The position numbers and the translations under genes were made by a program. DNA of 64,000 nt from Pelagibacterium xiamenense (GTDB taxonomy: Bacteria; Pseudomonadota; Alphaproteobacteria; Rhizobiales; Devosiaceae): NCBI RefSeq assembly GCF_021166475.1, contig NZ_JAJOYS010000002.1, positions 496,001 to 560,000 of the forward strand. Reading direction: 5' to 3'. Of the stretch, positions 7,681 through 16,252 are shown in pieces. Positions within the stretch are counted from its first letter, which is position 1; every line of letters begins with the position of its first letter. The notes below the pieces were generated by a model that searched no databases, was not told the DNA's origin, and saw only the letters and a program-made list of their open reading frames with translations.

Positions 7681-8526
7681 ATGCTTGCTGTCACCGGCGC
7701 CACCGGCCAACTCGGCCGCCTCGTCATTCAGTCGCTCAAGGATAAAGGCGTAGCCGATCAGGTCGTCGCCCTCGTCCGCAATACCGCCAAGGCTGCCGAT
7801 CTCGGCGTTTCCGTTCGCGAGGCCAACTACGATAAGCCCGCAACCCTTGCCCCCGCGCTCGAGGGCGTCGAAAAGCTCCTGCTGATCTCCTCGAGCGAGG
7901 TCGGCAAGCGCGTATCGCAGCATGAAGCCGTCATCGCCGCGGCCAAGGCGGCAGGCGTCAGGCAGATCATCTACACCAGCATCCTGCGCGCCGACACGAC
8001 TGAAATCCCGCTCGCCGACGAGCACCGCCCCACCGAAGCCGCGATCAAGGCGTCCGGCATCCCCTATGTATTCCTGCGCAACGGCTGGTACACCGAGAAC
8101 TACACCGGTGCCTTGGGAGGCGCCATTGCCAGCGGCGCGCTGATCGGCTCATCGGCCGACGGCAAGCTCAGCCTCGCCACCCGCGCCGATTACGCCGAAG
8201 CCGCCGCCGCGGTTCTCGCGAGCGACGGTCATGAAGGCAAAATCTACGAACTGGCCGGCAACGAACCTGTAACGGCCGCGGATCTTGCGTCCGAAGTCTC
8301 CCGTCAGACCGGCAAGACGCTGCCCTACACCTATCTCCCCCCCGCCGACTACGCCGCTGTCCTCACCCAGGTCGGCCTGCCCGAAGGCTACGCAAAGATG
8401 ATCGCCGCCTCCGACGATGCGGCCTCGCGCGGGGCGCTCCACGATGAAAGCGGAACCCTGGGCAAACTCATCGGGCGCCCGACAACACCGCTCTCCAAGG
8501 CCGTCGAGGACGCGCTCGCGGCATAA
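7681..8526 (+). CDS. qorB: NAD(P)H:quinone oxidoreductase, QorB/YtfG type
   Basis: This 281-residue protein is an atypical short-chain dehydrogenase of the NmrA-like group. The nucleotide-binding TGATGQLG is at residues 5-12, and the family-specific stretches EKLLLISSSEVG, LADEHRPTEAAI, FLRNGWYTENY, SLATRADYAEAA and YELAGNEPVT follow closely the enterobacterial QorB pattern. It reduces quinones with NADPH in the cytosol. AAGGAG lies upstream of the ATG at 7681. The divergent HxlR gene and the palindrome between them indicate stress-responsive control. It is a single-gene unit ending at a hairpin before apt. Confidence 0.92.
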   Translation: MLAVTGATGQLGRLVIQSLKDKGVADQVVALVRNTAKAADLGVSVREANYDKPATLAPALEGVEKLLLISSSEVGKRVSQHEAVIAAAKAAGVRQIIYTSILRADTTEIPLADEHRPTEAAIKASGIPYVFLRNGWYTENYTGALGGAIASGALIGSSADGKLSLATRADYAEAAAAVLASDGHEGKIYELAGNEPVTAADLASEVSRQTGKTLPYTYLPPADYAAVLTQVGLPEGYAKMIAASDDAASRGALHDESGTLGKLIGRPTTPLSKAVEDALAA

Positions 8527-8546
8527 GAACGGCCCGCAAAGCGCCG

Positions 8547-8570
8547 CGGAGGGCGTCTCGGCGCCCTCCG
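8547..8570. terminator. Hairpin between convergent qorB and apt
   Basis: A 9-bp perfect inverted repeat (CGGAGGGCG, loop TCTCGG, CGCCCTCCG) lies just after the qorB stop and before the apt stop. No clear T run follows on either strand, so it may be a weak bidirectional terminator. Confidence 0.5.
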
Positions 8571-8593
8571 TCGGTTATCGAACCGCGTCCGGC

Positions 8594-9127
8594 CTAATGT
8601 CCCTCGAACGACACCAGCGCCTCGACGTCGACGCCGAGCGCACGCACCTTGTCCGCGCCGCCGATCTCGGGCAGATCGATCACGAACCCGGCATTCCCGA
8701 CGGTCGCTCCCGTACGGCGCAGAAGTGAAACGGCCGCAACCGCCGTACCGCCGGTCGCAATAAGATCGTCGACAAGCAGCACATTGTCGTCGCTCCCCAC
8801 CGCGTCAGCGTGGATTTCGATTGTGTCGACACCGTATTCGAGCGCGTAGTTCTGCCCGATCGTCTCCCCGGGCAGCTTGCCCGCCTTGCGCACCGGCACG
8901 AACCCGGCCTTGAGCGCAATGGCGACGCCGGCACCGAAAATGAAACCGCGCGCCTCGATCCCCGCAACCTTGGTAATACCCTTTTCGCGAAAGATCGCGG
9001 CGAGCTGCTCGACGCTTTCGCGGAACCCTTCGGAATCCTCGATGAGCGACGTGATATCGCGGAAGATGATCCCTTTTTGCGGATAATCGGGAATGGAGCG
9101 GATGAGAGACTTGATATCGGTGGGCAT
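8594..9127 (-). CDS. apt: Adenine phosphoribosyltransferase
   Basis: The 177-residue form from the ATG at 9127 fits the family length; a start at 9175 would add 16 residues. The PRPP-binding segment VLLVDDLIATGGTA is intact, and the N-terminal region IPDYPQKGIIFRDIT and the segment GIEARGFIFG are diagnostic of Apt. The enzyme joins adenine and PRPP to AMP in the cytosol. It lies 81 bp after mtnP, which releases adenine from methylthioadenosine, so the two form a short salvage route and are probably co-transcribed. A GGCGGAAG element precedes 9127. Confidence 0.95.
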   Translation of the reverse strand: MPTDIKSLIRSIPDYPQKGIIFRDITSLIEDSEGFRESVEQLAAIFREKGITKVAGIEARGFIFGAGVAIALKAGFVPVRKAGKLPGETIGQNYALEYGVDTIEIHADAVGSDDNVLLVDDLIATGGTAVAAVSLLRRTGATVGNAGFVIDLPEIGGADKVRALGVDVEALVSFEGH

Positions 9128-9208
9128 GAGCGCTTCCGCCTGATTGTCGGTGATCGGCGTGCGCGATCCAACCATGATTCAACCCAAGGGGAAAGGCCCT
9201 TCAAGGAC

Positions 9209-10075
9209 TTAGGCGAGAACCCGGCCGGCCACCGCGTCGAGCCTGGCCACAAGCGCAGGATCGCGCTTGCCCGGCGCAGTCATGATCGCGCCCTCGAGCG
9301 CCACCCGGGCCGCATCCGGCACGATACCGCGTGGAAAGCTGCGCGCGATTTCCGCGATGAGCGCGTGGGCATTGGCGGTATTGGCCTTGAGCGTCGCGAT
9401 AACGGTGGCAACGTCGACATGGTCGTGGTCCGGGTGCCAGCAATCGTAGTCGGTGACCATCGCGATCGTCGCATAAGGCAGTTCCGCCTCACGCGCCAGC
9501 TTGGCCTCGGGCAGCGCCGTCATGCCGATCAGATGCGCCCCCATCGCCCGATACCCCTCGCTTTCCGCGCGGGTGGAGAATTGCGGCCCCTCCATGGTCA
9601 CCAGCGTGCCGCCCATGTGGTGGGGAATGCCGCAGCGTTCCGCGGCCCTTTGGGCGACCGTCGCCAGATGCGGCGACACCGGATGCCCGAACCCCACATG
9701 CGCGACGCATCCATTGCCGAAAAAGCTCGTCTCCCGGGCAAATGTCCGGTCGAGATACTGGTCGACGAAAACGAAATCCCCCGGCGCCATATCCTCGCGC
9801 AACGACCCCACCGCCGAAACGCTGTAGAGATCGGTCACGCCCGCCCGCTTGAGCGCATCGATATTGGCGCGGTAGTTGATCCCCGAGGGCGACAGCCGGT
9901 GTCCGCGCCCGTGCCTGGGCAGAAACCGTAGCGCGAGCCCCTCGAACCGCGCATGAAGTATGGCATCGGACGGTTCGCCCCACGGGCTTTCGATAACGCG
10001 CCACTCAGGCGCCTCCAGCCCGGGCAGGTCGTAAACGCCGGAGCCGCCGACAATGCCGAGAACCGGGTCGGCCAC
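9209..10075 (-). CDS. mtnP: S-methyl-5'-thioadenosine phosphorylase
   Basis: The 288-residue protein shows the phosphorylase pattern: GIVGGSGVYDLPGL at the N-terminus (phosphate loop), PRHGRGH, INYRANI, MEGPQFSTRAES, IGMTALPEA and VTDYDCW. It splits methylthioadenosine, a by-product of polyamine and quorum-signal synthesis, into adenine and methylthioribose-1-phosphate. The adenine can be recovered by Apt from the next gene. The start at 10075 is four bases from the stop of a small protein gene, so all three are probably one transcript. Length and motifs are normal. Confidence 0.95.
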   Translation of the reverse strand: MADPVLGIVGGSGVYDLPGLEAPEWRVIESPWGEPSDAILHARFEGLALRFLPRHGRGHRLSPSGINYRANIDALKRAGVTDLYSVSAVGSLREDMAPGDFVFVDQYLDRTFARETSFFGNGCVAHVGFGHPVSPHLATVAQRAAERCGIPHHMGGTLVTMEGPQFSTRAESEGYRAMGAHLIGMTALPEAKLAREAELPYATIAMVTDYDCWHPDHDHVDVATVIATLKANTANAHALIAEIARSFPRGIVPDAARVALEGAIMTAPGKRDPALVARLDAVAGRVLA

Positions 10076-10079
10076 GCGG

Positions 10080-10295
10080 TCAGAAGTACCGGTTGGGGGG
10101 TACGATCCTGGCGGTCAGTTCGCCCGCCTTGCGCGCGGCCCGCATCGTCGCCTCGCGGGCAGCCCGTTTACTCTCTTCGCTCACCAGCTCTCCGGCAACC
10201 CGTGGAGCATTGCGTATAGCCTCGCGCACCACCGGATGCCGGCTCGCGGCAAGCGCGATGAAAAACGCGTTGCGGGCAACATTGAATGCGGACAT
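10080..10295 (-). CDS. Small protein of unknown function before mtnP
   Basis: The 71-residue product starts at the ATG at 10295, which follows a strong GGAGGGG element. It has an N-terminal hydrophobic patch (NVARNAFFIALAASRHP) and an Ala/Arg/Glu-rich amphipathic stretch (EESKRAAREATMRAARKAG), with an Arg/Pro/Tyr-containing tail. No family is recognised. It ends four bases before mtnP and follows the cytochrome bc1 terminator, so it is the first gene of the mtnP-apt unit. The spacing suggests translational coupling, but I cannot say whether it is linked to that pathway. Confidence 0.6.
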   Translation of the reverse strand: MSAFNVARNAFFIALAASRHPVVREAIRNAPRVAGELVSEESKRAAREATMRAARKAGELTARIVPPNRYF

Positions 10296-10370
10296 GGCCC
10301 CTCCGGTCACCATCGAATGCATTGGCACAAGAATGATCGAGCGCGCGGCGCCAATCAAGTGCAAACACAC

Positions 10371-10399
10371 AAAAAGAAAGGGCCCGCAGGGGCCCTTTC
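10371..10399 (-). terminator. Rho-independent terminator of the petABC operon
   Basis: A perfect 10-bp inverted repeat (GAAAGGGCCC at 10376-10385, loop GCAG, GGGCCCTTTC at 10390-10399) is followed on the minus strand by TTTTT (the A run at 10371-10375). It lies 26 bases after the cytochrome c1 stop. Confidence 0.9.
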
Positions 10400-10424
10400 A
10401 AAACGTTCGAATACGTCCGGCACC

Positions 10425-11258
10425 CTAGTGGGCGTCGCGCCAGATCCGGCGCTTGACCAGATACATCAGCACGGCAAAGCCGATGAGGAAGAGGATGACC
10501 CGGAAGCCGAGTTCCTTGCGATGCACCATGTGCGGATCGGCGGTCCACTGCAGGAACGCGGCAACATCGCGTGCATATTGCTCGACCGTCTCGGGCGTCC
10601 CTTCGCCTTCGTAGTCGATCATTCCGTCCGCCAGCGGCGGCGGCATGGCGATCGAGTGTCCGGAAAAGAAGGAGTTGTAGTACTGACCCGGCTGCATCTC
10701 CACGCCTTCGGGCGCTTCGTGATAGTTGACCAGCAGGTTGTAGATGTAGTCCGCCCCGCCTTCCTGATAGGCGGTGAAGTACGTGAAGATCCACCACGGG
10801 AATTCCAGATGGATCGACCGCGCCTTTGCCATCAGCGAGAGGTCGGGCGGCAAGGCGCCGCCATTGGCGTCGCGCGCGATCTGGTCGGACGGGAACGGAT
10901 CGGGCCACCGGTCGGCGGGAATGCCCTCGCGTTCGCCGCCTTCGGCGTCAGGATCGGCGATGGTGTACTGCTCGGCGAGCGCCCGCACCTGCTCTTCGGA
11001 GTACTGCGGCCCGCCGGGCTCCGAGAGGTTGCGGAACGCAATGTACTCAAGGCCGTGGCAGCTCGAGCAGCTCTGCTGGAAGATCTGGAACCCGCGGCGA
11101 AGCTGGTTCCGGTCGTAGGTGCCGAAGACGCCCGCGAACGTCCAGTCTTGCTGCTCCGCATGCGCTGGTTCCTCGCCTGCCGCGACCGCGGGCGCAGACG
11201 CAAGAGCCAGGGATAGCGTGAGGATAAGCGCCGCCAGGAGTGTCTTTTTCTCAGTCAT
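10425..11258 (-). CDS. petC: Cytochrome c1 of the bc1 complex
   Basis: The 277-residue protein has a Sec signal (Lys-rich start, hydrophobic core, cleavage near AVA-AGEE at about 27), a haem c site C64SSCH68, and the LPPDLSLMAKAR and AMPPPL segments that belong to the Met-ligand region of cytochrome c1. A single C-terminal membrane anchor (VILFLIGFAVLMYLVKRRIW) holds it in the inner membrane facing the periplasm. It passes electrons from the Rieske protein to soluble cytochrome c. It is the last of three genes, 21 bases after cytochrome b, and ends at a terminator. It is not fused to cytochrome b as in some relatives. Confidence 0.97.
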   Translation of the reverse strand: MTEKKTLLAALILTLSLALASAPAVAAGEEPAHAEQQDWTFAGVFGTYDRNQLRRGFQIFQQSCSSCHGLEYIAFRNLSEPGGPQYSEEQVRALAEQYTIADPDAEGGEREGIPADRWPDPFPSDQIARDANGGALPPDLSLMAKARSIHLEFPWWIFTYFTAYQEGGADYIYNLLVNYHEAPEGVEMQPGQYYNSFFSGHSIAMPPPLADGMIDYEGEGTPETVEQYARDVAAFLQWTADPHMVHRKELGFRVILFLIGFAVLMYLVKRRIWRDAH

Positions 11259-11279
11259 TGTCTTTTCCCCCTGGCCCGA

Positions 11280-12542
11280 TCAGGCCTTGGCCTTCTTGTC
11301 CGAGCCCAGAACGCTTTCCGAAATGCTGGCCGGAAGCGGCGCAGGCGTTTCGATCCGCGAGAGCAGCGGCAGGATGATCAGGAAATAGGCGAAGTAGTAG
11401 GCCGTGCAGAGCTTGGCGATGACCACATACACGCCTTCCGCCGGCTGCGCACCCAGATAGGCGAGCGCGATGAAGTTCAAAACGAACAGCCAGTAGAAGG
11501 GCTTGAACAACGGCCGGAAGCTCCCCGAACGCACTTTCGAGCGGTCGAGCCACGGCAACACGAACAGGATCAGCAGCGACCCGCCCATGACGATAACGCC
11601 GCCGAGCTTGGAGTTGATGAACAGCACGTTGAAGTCGATCGCGCGCAGCATCGCATAGAACGGCAGCAGGTACCATTCAGGCACGATATGCTCAGGCGTC
11701 ACCTGCGGGTTGCCCGGAATGTAGTTGTCCGGGTGCCCCAGAATGTCCGGCGCAAAGAACACGAACCAGGCGAACGGGATCATGAAGACGATGATCGCGA
11801 ACAGGTCCTTCATCGTGAAATAGGGATGGAAGGGCAGCGTATCGCGGTTGTCCTTGACGCTGACACCGGCCGGATTGTTGTTGCCCGGCACGTGCAACGC
11901 CCAGATGTGCAGCACAACGACCGCCGCGATGATGAACGGCAGCAGGTAGTGCAGCGAGAAGAAGCGGTTGAGCGTCGGATTGGCGACCGAGAACCCGCCC
12001 AGAAGCAGGATCTGGATCGGCTCACCGATGATCGGCAGCGCCGAGAAGATCCCGGTGATCACCGTCGCACCCCAGAAGCTCATCTGGCCCCAGGGCAACA
12101 CATAGCCCATGAACGCCGTGGCCATCATCAGGATGAAAATGATGACGCCGAGCATCCAGAGCACTTCGCGCGGCGACTTGTACGAACCGTAGTAGAGCCC
12201 GCGGAAGATGTGGATATAGACCGCCGCAAAGAACATCGAAGCGCCCACCGCGTGGGTGCCCTGGATGATGCGGCCATAATTGACGTCGCGCTGAATGTGC
12301 TGAACCGACGCGAAAGCGAGGTCCACATTTGGCGTATAGTGCATCACCAGAATGATGCCGGTGACGATCTGCACCACCAGCATGAAAGCGAGAATGCCGC
12401 CGAAGGTCCACCAGTAATTGAGGTTCTTCGGGGTCGGGAAGTCCATCAGGTGTTCCTTGGAGAACCTGACGATGGGCAGACGCTCGTCGAGCCAGCGCTC
12501 GAACCCGTTGCCCGGCGTGTAATTGCCAGCGTGATTAGCCAT
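11280..12542 (-). CDS. petB: Cytochrome b of the bc1 complex
   Basis: The product has 420 residues with eight hydrophobic helices. Haem-ligand His pairs are visible in [20 protein letters not shown] and in [20 protein letters not shown], and the quinol-oxidation motif PEWY is present in [12 protein letters not shown]. It is the full-length single-chain cytochrome b of proteobacterial bc1 complexes and carries both quinone sites in the inner membrane. It starts 14 bases after the Rieske gene stop and precedes petC, the standard operon order. Nothing is odd in the sequence. Confidence 0.98.
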   Translation of the reverse strand: MANHAGNYTPGNGFERWLDERLPIVRFSKEHLMDFPTPKNLNYWWTFGGILAFMLVVQIVTGIILVMHYTPNVDLAFASVQHIQRDVNYGRIIQGTHAVGASMFFAAVYIHIFRGLYYGSYKSPREVLWMLGVIIFILMMATAFMGYVLPWGQMSFWGATVITGIFSALPIIGEPIQILLLGGFSVANPTLNRFFSLHYLLPFIIAAVVVLHIWALHVPGNNNPAGVSVKDNRDTLPFHPYFTMKDLFAIIVFMIPFAWFVFFAPDILGHPDNYIPGNPQVTPEHIVPEWYLLPFYAMLRAIDFNVLFINSKLGGVIVMGGSLLILFVLPWLDRSKVRSGSFRPLFKPFYWLFVLNFIALAYLGAQPAEGVYVVIAKLCTAYYFAYFLIILPLLSRIETPAPLPASISESVLGSDKKAKA

Positions 12543-12556
12543 GCCTCAGATCCCCC

Positions 12557-13081
12557 TTACCCGATCTGGACGATAGTATCGGAAATGAATTCATAGGGCG
12601 GAACCACGAGGTTCGCCGGCGCCGGACCGCTGCGGATACGGCCCGAGGTGTCGTAGACCGACCCGTGGCACGGGCAGAACCAGCCGTCAAAGGCGCCCGC
12701 CTCGCCGACCGGCACACAGCCCAGATGGGTGCAGTTCGCGATCATGATCAGCCATTCGGCATGGCCTTCCTTGACGCGATCCTCGTCGGTTTCGGGGTCC
12801 TTGAGATCGGCAAGCGGGGTCGCCCGCGCCTCTTCGATCTCCTCGGGCGTGCGGTGCCGCACGAAAACCGGCAGGCCCCGCCACAAAATGGTGACCGTCG
12901 AGCCTTCAGCCACCGGCGAAAGGTCGAACTGGATCGAGGCGAGAGCCAGAACCGACGCATCGGGATTGAGTTGATCGATAAGGGGCCAGGCTATGCCCGC
13001 CAGGCCCACCGCCCCTGCAGCGCCGGTTGCGATGTAGAGAAAATCGCGTCGTGTCGCTTTTGTTTCGCTCGCTGTCGCCAA
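12557..13081 (-). CDS. petA: Rieske iron-sulfur subunit of the bc1 complex
   Basis: The 174-residue protein carries the two cluster boxes CTHLGC (117-122) and CPCHGS (136-141), and between them GEAGAFDGWF. The N-terminus has a twin-arginine type sequence, TRRDFLY, and then a Gly/Ala-rich membrane helix, the usual uncleaved Tat anchor. The cluster domain sits in the periplasm and shuttles electrons from quinol to cytochrome c1. No ATG start exists. The TTG at 13081 follows ACGGGGATC and gives the N-terminus expected in rhizobial relatives; a TTG at 13108 is the alternative. It is the first gene of petABC. Confidence 0.95.
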   Translation of the reverse strand: MATASETKATRRDFLYIATGAAGAVGLAGIAWPLIDQLNPDASVLALASIQFDLSPVAEGSTVTILWRGLPVFVRHRTPEEIEEARATPLADLKDPETDEDRVKEGHAEWLIMIANCTHLGCVPVGEAGAFDGWFCPCHGSVYDTSGRIRSGPAPANLVVPPYEFISDTIVQIG

Positions 13082-13303
13082 AGCTAGATCCCCGTAAGGC
13101 CTGTACAAAAGAATGCGATCCGCTTCCGGTCCCGAGATATCCGCATTTTTGGATGCGCGACTCGGCCCGGGCCGCTGGCAGGCGGCGCGGATTTTTGGGT
13201 TCTTTTTGCACTGTCTTTGCCGCTTGTCCAGACATCGGGGACGTGACTTCCCCCATCTGCGACACTATACCCACCTAACTTTCGACCCAATGGAGCCACG
13301 ATT

Positions 13304-13780
13304 TTGGCGTCACCCATCGCCCTCGCGCTCTATCAGCCCGATATTGCCCTCAATACCGGTACGCTTCTGCGCCTCGGCGCCTGCCTCGATGTCGCTGTCC
13401 ACGTGATTCATCCGACCGGCTTCCCTTTCTCGCGTGCAACCCTCAAGCGTTCCGGCCTCGACTATCTCGACCACACCGAAATCGTCGAACACGACAGCTT
13501 CGGCCAGTTCGACGCCTGGCGCCGCTCGGAGAACCGCCGCCTCGCACTCCTCACCACCAAAGCCTCCGCTTCGGTTTACGAGGCCCAATTCGCCCCCGGC
13601 GACATCCTCATGATGGGCCGCGAAAGCGCCGGTGTCCCGGACGCGGTCGCACGAACCGCCGATCTGCGCCTGCGCATCCCCATGCGACAATCCATGCGCT
13701 CGCTCAACGTCGCCATCTCCGCCGCCATCGTGCTAGGGGAGGCCTTGCGCCAGACCAACCATTTCGCGAGCCTCTCATGA
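13304..13780 (+). CDS. trmL: tRNA (cytidine(34)-2'-O)-methyltransferase
   Basis: The 158-residue protein is a minimal SPOUT methyltransferase. The knot-forming motifs are visible: [18 protein letters not shown] (motif 1), [14 protein letters not shown] (motif 2) and [19 protein letters not shown] (motif 3). TrmL methylates the wobble base of tRNA-Leu isoacceptors using S-adenosylmethionine. The start is TTG with GGAG upstream. The stop overlaps the hemF start (ATGA), so the two are coupled, a common arrangement in alphaproteobacteria. It is divergent from petABC with about 220 bp between, which should hold both promoters. Confidence 0.93.
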   Translation: MASPIALALYQPDIALNTGTLLRLGACLDVAVHVIHPTGFPFSRATLKRSGLDYLDHTEIVEHDSFGQFDAWRRSENRRLALLTTKASASVYEAQFAPGDILMMGRESAGVPDAVARTADLRLRIPMRQSMRSLNVAISAAIVLGEALRQTNHFASLS

Positions 13781-14664
13781 CCCTCCCCGCTGATATCGAA
13801 GCGAAGAAAGCCACTGCCAGCGCCTGGTTCAAAAAGGTCCGCGACGACCTTTGCGCCGCCATCGAAACCCTCGAAGACGATCTCGCCGGACCGCAATCCG
13901 ACCTCCCGCCCGGCCGCTTCGAGCGCGAGACCTGGCACCGCACCGACCATACGGGCGCCGAGGGCGGCGGCGGCGAGATGTCGGTCATCAAGGGCCGCGT
14001 CTTCGAAAAGATGGGCGTCCACATCTCCACCGTTCACGGCCGCTTTTCCCCCGAATTCGCCAAGCAGATCCCCGGCGCCGACGAGAATACGGAGTTCTGG
14101 GCCTCCGGCGTCTCGGTCATCGCCCACCCCTGGAACCCCAACGTCCCTGCCGCGCACATGAATACCCGCATGCTGGTGACCACCGATTGCTGGTTCGGCG
14201 GCGGCGGCGATCTGACCCCCGTGCTCGACGCCCGCCGCACCCAGGACGACCCCGATTCGGTCGCCTTCCACGCCGCCATGCGAGCCGCCTGCGATCCCCA
14301 CCCGGTCGCCGATTACGCCCGCTACAAGGCCTGGTGCGACGAATACTTTTACCTCCCCCACCGCAACGAACCCCGCGGCATCGGCGGCATCTTCTACGAC
14401 CGCCACAATTCGGGCGACTGGGACGCCGATTTCGCTTTCACCCAGGACGTGGGCCGCGCCTTCGTCGATATCTACCCCGAACTGGTCCGCCGCAACTTCA
14501 ACACCCCCTGGACCGACGCCCAGCGCGAGGAACAGCTCATCCGCCGCGGCCGCTACGTCGAATTCAACCTCCTCTACGACCGCGGCACGACCTTCGGCCT
14601 GAAAACCGGCGGCAACGTCAACTCCATCCTCTCCTCGATGCCCCCCGAGGTGAAATGGCCTTGA
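13777..14664 (+). CDS. hemF: Oxygen-dependent coproporphyrinogen III oxidase
   Basis: This 295-residue enzyme converts coproporphyrinogen III to protoporphyrinogen IX with O2 in the haem pathway. Conserved blocks include [39 protein letters not shown] and the C-terminal [16 protein letters not shown]. It is a cytosolic homodimer in known cases. The gene is coupled to trmL by a four-base overlap. Haem is needed by the bc1 complex encoded divergently, but a shared control element is not evident. An oxygen-independent HemN is not seen in this window. Confidence 0.97.
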   Translation: MTLPADIEAKKATASAWFKKVRDDLCAAIETLEDDLAGPQSDLPPGRFERETWHRTDHTGAEGGGGEMSVIKGRVFEKMGVHISTVHGRFSPEFAKQIPGADENTEFWASGVSVIAHPWNPNVPAAHMNTRMLVTTDCWFGGGGDLTPVLDARRTQDDPDSVAFHAAMRAACDPHPVADYARYKAWCDEYFYLPHRNEPRGIGGIFYDRHNSGDWDADFAFTQDVGRAFVDIYPELVRRNFNTPWTDAQREEQLIRRGRYVEFNLLYDRGTTFGLKTGGNVNSILSSMPPEVKWP

Positions 14665-14740
14665 ACCGGGAACAGACGGACCCCACCTCTCGTTTGTGGT
14701 ACACTTCTCACCCGTAACAACGAGGAACGGAGGAAACACC

Positions 14741-14935
14741 ATGAAACGCTTTGATGGCGGATCGTTGATCCCCGGCGCAACCTGGCATCTGCAGGCCGAG
14801 TCCGAGGCCGAAGTGGTCCGCAAAGTGATCGAACGCATGCGTAGTGAGCATGGCGAGACCGAAATCCGCCCGGATATGGTCGAGCGCATCAAGGAGCGCA
14901 TCGTCGACGTTGGAAACAACGAAACCCGGCACTGA
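14741..14935 (+). CDS. DUF1059-like small protein lacking the usual cysteines
   Basis: The 64-residue product follows the DUF1059 layout: MKRFDGGSLIPGATWHL in the place of the usual MKxFxCGDxVPGC, then QAESEAEVVRKVIERM, and a HGETEIRPDMVERIKERI helix. The two N-terminal cysteines of the family are Gly and Ala here. CGGAGG lies six bases before the ATG. The function of the family is unknown. It stands alone between hemF and a hairpin, and could be read through from hemF, which ends 76 bases upstream. Confidence 0.65.
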   Translation: MKRFDGGSLIPGATWHLQAESEAEVVRKVIERMRSEHGETEIRPDMVERIKERIVDVGNNETRH

Positions 14936-14974
14936 TCCGGCCGGTCGCTTATCGGTCAGCACTTCGATGAGCGC

Positions 14975-14998
14975 CCGCGCGCCGTTTGACGCGCGCGG
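14975..14998. terminator. Hairpin between convergent DUF1059 gene and cca
   Basis: A perfect 8-bp inverted repeat (CCGCGCGC at 14975-14982, GCGCGCGG at 14991-14998) sits in the space between the two stops. No T run follows; a weak bidirectional terminator is likely. Confidence 0.45.
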
Positions 14999-15040
14999 AC
15001 GCATAAATGCAGCCCGATTAATCCACGACAAGACCCACGG

Positions 15041-16252
15041 TTACCGGCCCTCGGGCGGCGCGGCGAGCGCAAGCAGTGCAGCCTTGTCGGGCACGAAGTC
15101 CCGTTCGATCCAAACCCGCTTCAGCCGGTCGAGTTCGGCCCCCAAGGCCTCGCCGGGCGCAAATCCGAGCGCCATGAGGTCCCGTCCATCGACGGGAAAA
15201 GACGGCGGGTCGAGCGCGGCGACGATATCGACGTGCCGGCTCACCCAGGCGTCGGCCTTGTCCCCGAGCGCCGCCGCCAGATAGACCGCATGGCGCTTGG
15301 CATCCGGCCACCGGTAGGCGACTTCGCTCGTCCGGTCCGCCAGAAGCCCCCGTGCCGCCGCCAGAACGTCACCCGCCTCCCGGACGGTCCGCGACGCAAG
15401 CCGCCAGCGTGCCTGCAGCGCCTCGCTGGGAATTCCGCCACTAAGAACGATCGCGAGACGTCCCGAAAGCGCAGGTTCGGGACAGACGCTTTCATAGCGC
15501 CTGAAGATGCCGAGCCTCGCGCCGCCATCGAGAAGGTCGGCCGCAAGCCCGATCCCGATCATCGCCGAAAGCGTATCTCCGATCCGCGGCAGTGCGAGAA
15601 GCCGCGTCATCTCCTGCCCCACGCGCTCCGCGGAAAGCTGGGAGAGATCCTGCGCCGCCTCGGCGCAAGCCGCCAGCGCATCCGCGTCCAGGCGTTGCTC
15701 GCCGTGGCTCGCGCAGAACCGGAAATACCGATAGACGCGCAGCCGATCCTCGGCCAGCCGCTGGCGCGGATCGCCGATAAAGCGCACGCGCCGCGCGAGG
15801 CAATCCGCAAGTCCCGCGAGCGGATCGAACAAGACCCCGTCGCCCCCCGCATAAAGCGCATTCATCGTGAAATCCCGCCGCGCGGCGTCGGCCCGCCAGT
15901 CGGTCCCGAAAACGACGCGCGCATGACGCCCATAGGTTTCGACATCCTTCCGCAAGGTCGTGACCTCGGCCGTCATCCCTTCGTGCACGAGCGTCACCGT
16001 GCCATGGTCGAGACCGGTGGGATGCGCCCCCAGACCGGCCGCTTTGGCGCGCGCCATCACCTCCTCGGGCAAAAGTGTCGTCGCCAGATCGAGATCGGTC
16101 CGCGTGCGCGCGATCCCCAGAAGTGTGTCCCGCACGATCCCGCCGACCGCGCGGGTCGCCCGCGCGTCGCCATCGAGGCAGGCGAAAAACGGCGCGGCGC
16201 GCGCCAGCCACCCGGCGTTCGCCAGTCTTTCGAGCGCTTCGGTCCGGCTCAT
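15041..16252 (-). CDS. cca: tRNA nucleotidyltransferase/poly(A) polymerase family protein (CCA-adding)
   Basis: The 403-residue protein has the class II nucleotidyltransferase head: VGGIVRDTLLG followed by the metal-binding D53LD55 in RTDLDL, and the RRDFTMNALYA motif. EDRLRVYRYFRFCA is motif D/E of the nucleotide-recognition region. It adds or repairs the 3'-CCA of tRNAs. The C-terminal half is less conserved, as usual. The ATG at 16252 overlaps the stop of the NUDIX gene (ATGA); a longer reading to 16348 is not supported. NUDIX plus cca is a frequent pair in alphaproteobacteria. Confidence 0.92.
   Translation of the reverse strand: MSRTEALERLANAGWLARAAPFFACLDGDARATRAVGGIVRDTLLGIARTRTDLDLATTLLPEEVMARAKAAGLGAHPTGLDHGTVTLVHEGMTAEVTTLRKDVETYGRHARVVFGTDWRADAARRDFTMNALYAGGDGVLFDPLAGLADCLARRVRFIGDPRQRLAEDRLRVYRYFRFCASHGEQRLDADALAACAEAAQDLSQLSAERVGQEMTRLLALPRIGDTLSAMIGIGLAADLLDGGARLGIFRRYESVCPEPALSGRLAIVLSGGIPSEALQARWRLASRTVREAGDVLAAARGLLADRTSEVAYRWPDAKRHAVYLAAALGDKADAWVSRHVDIVAALDPPSFPVDGRDLMALGFAPGEALGAELDRLKRVWIERDFVPDKAALLALAAPPEGR

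Noticed and set aside
8810-9931. Long open frame on the plus strand across apt and mtnP
   Set aside because: It lies opposite two well-defined genes, is rich in Arg, Gly and His as expected from antisense high-GC codons, and shows no domain.
10053-11216. Plus-strand open frame of 387 codons opposite petC
   Set aside because: Antisense to cytochrome c1; covers a terminator hairpin and has no recognisable motif or ribosome site.
13576-14919. Minus-strand open frame of 447 codons opposite hemF
   Set aside because: Antisense shadow of trmL, hemF and the DUF1059 gene, dominated by Gly, Val, Ala and Asp.
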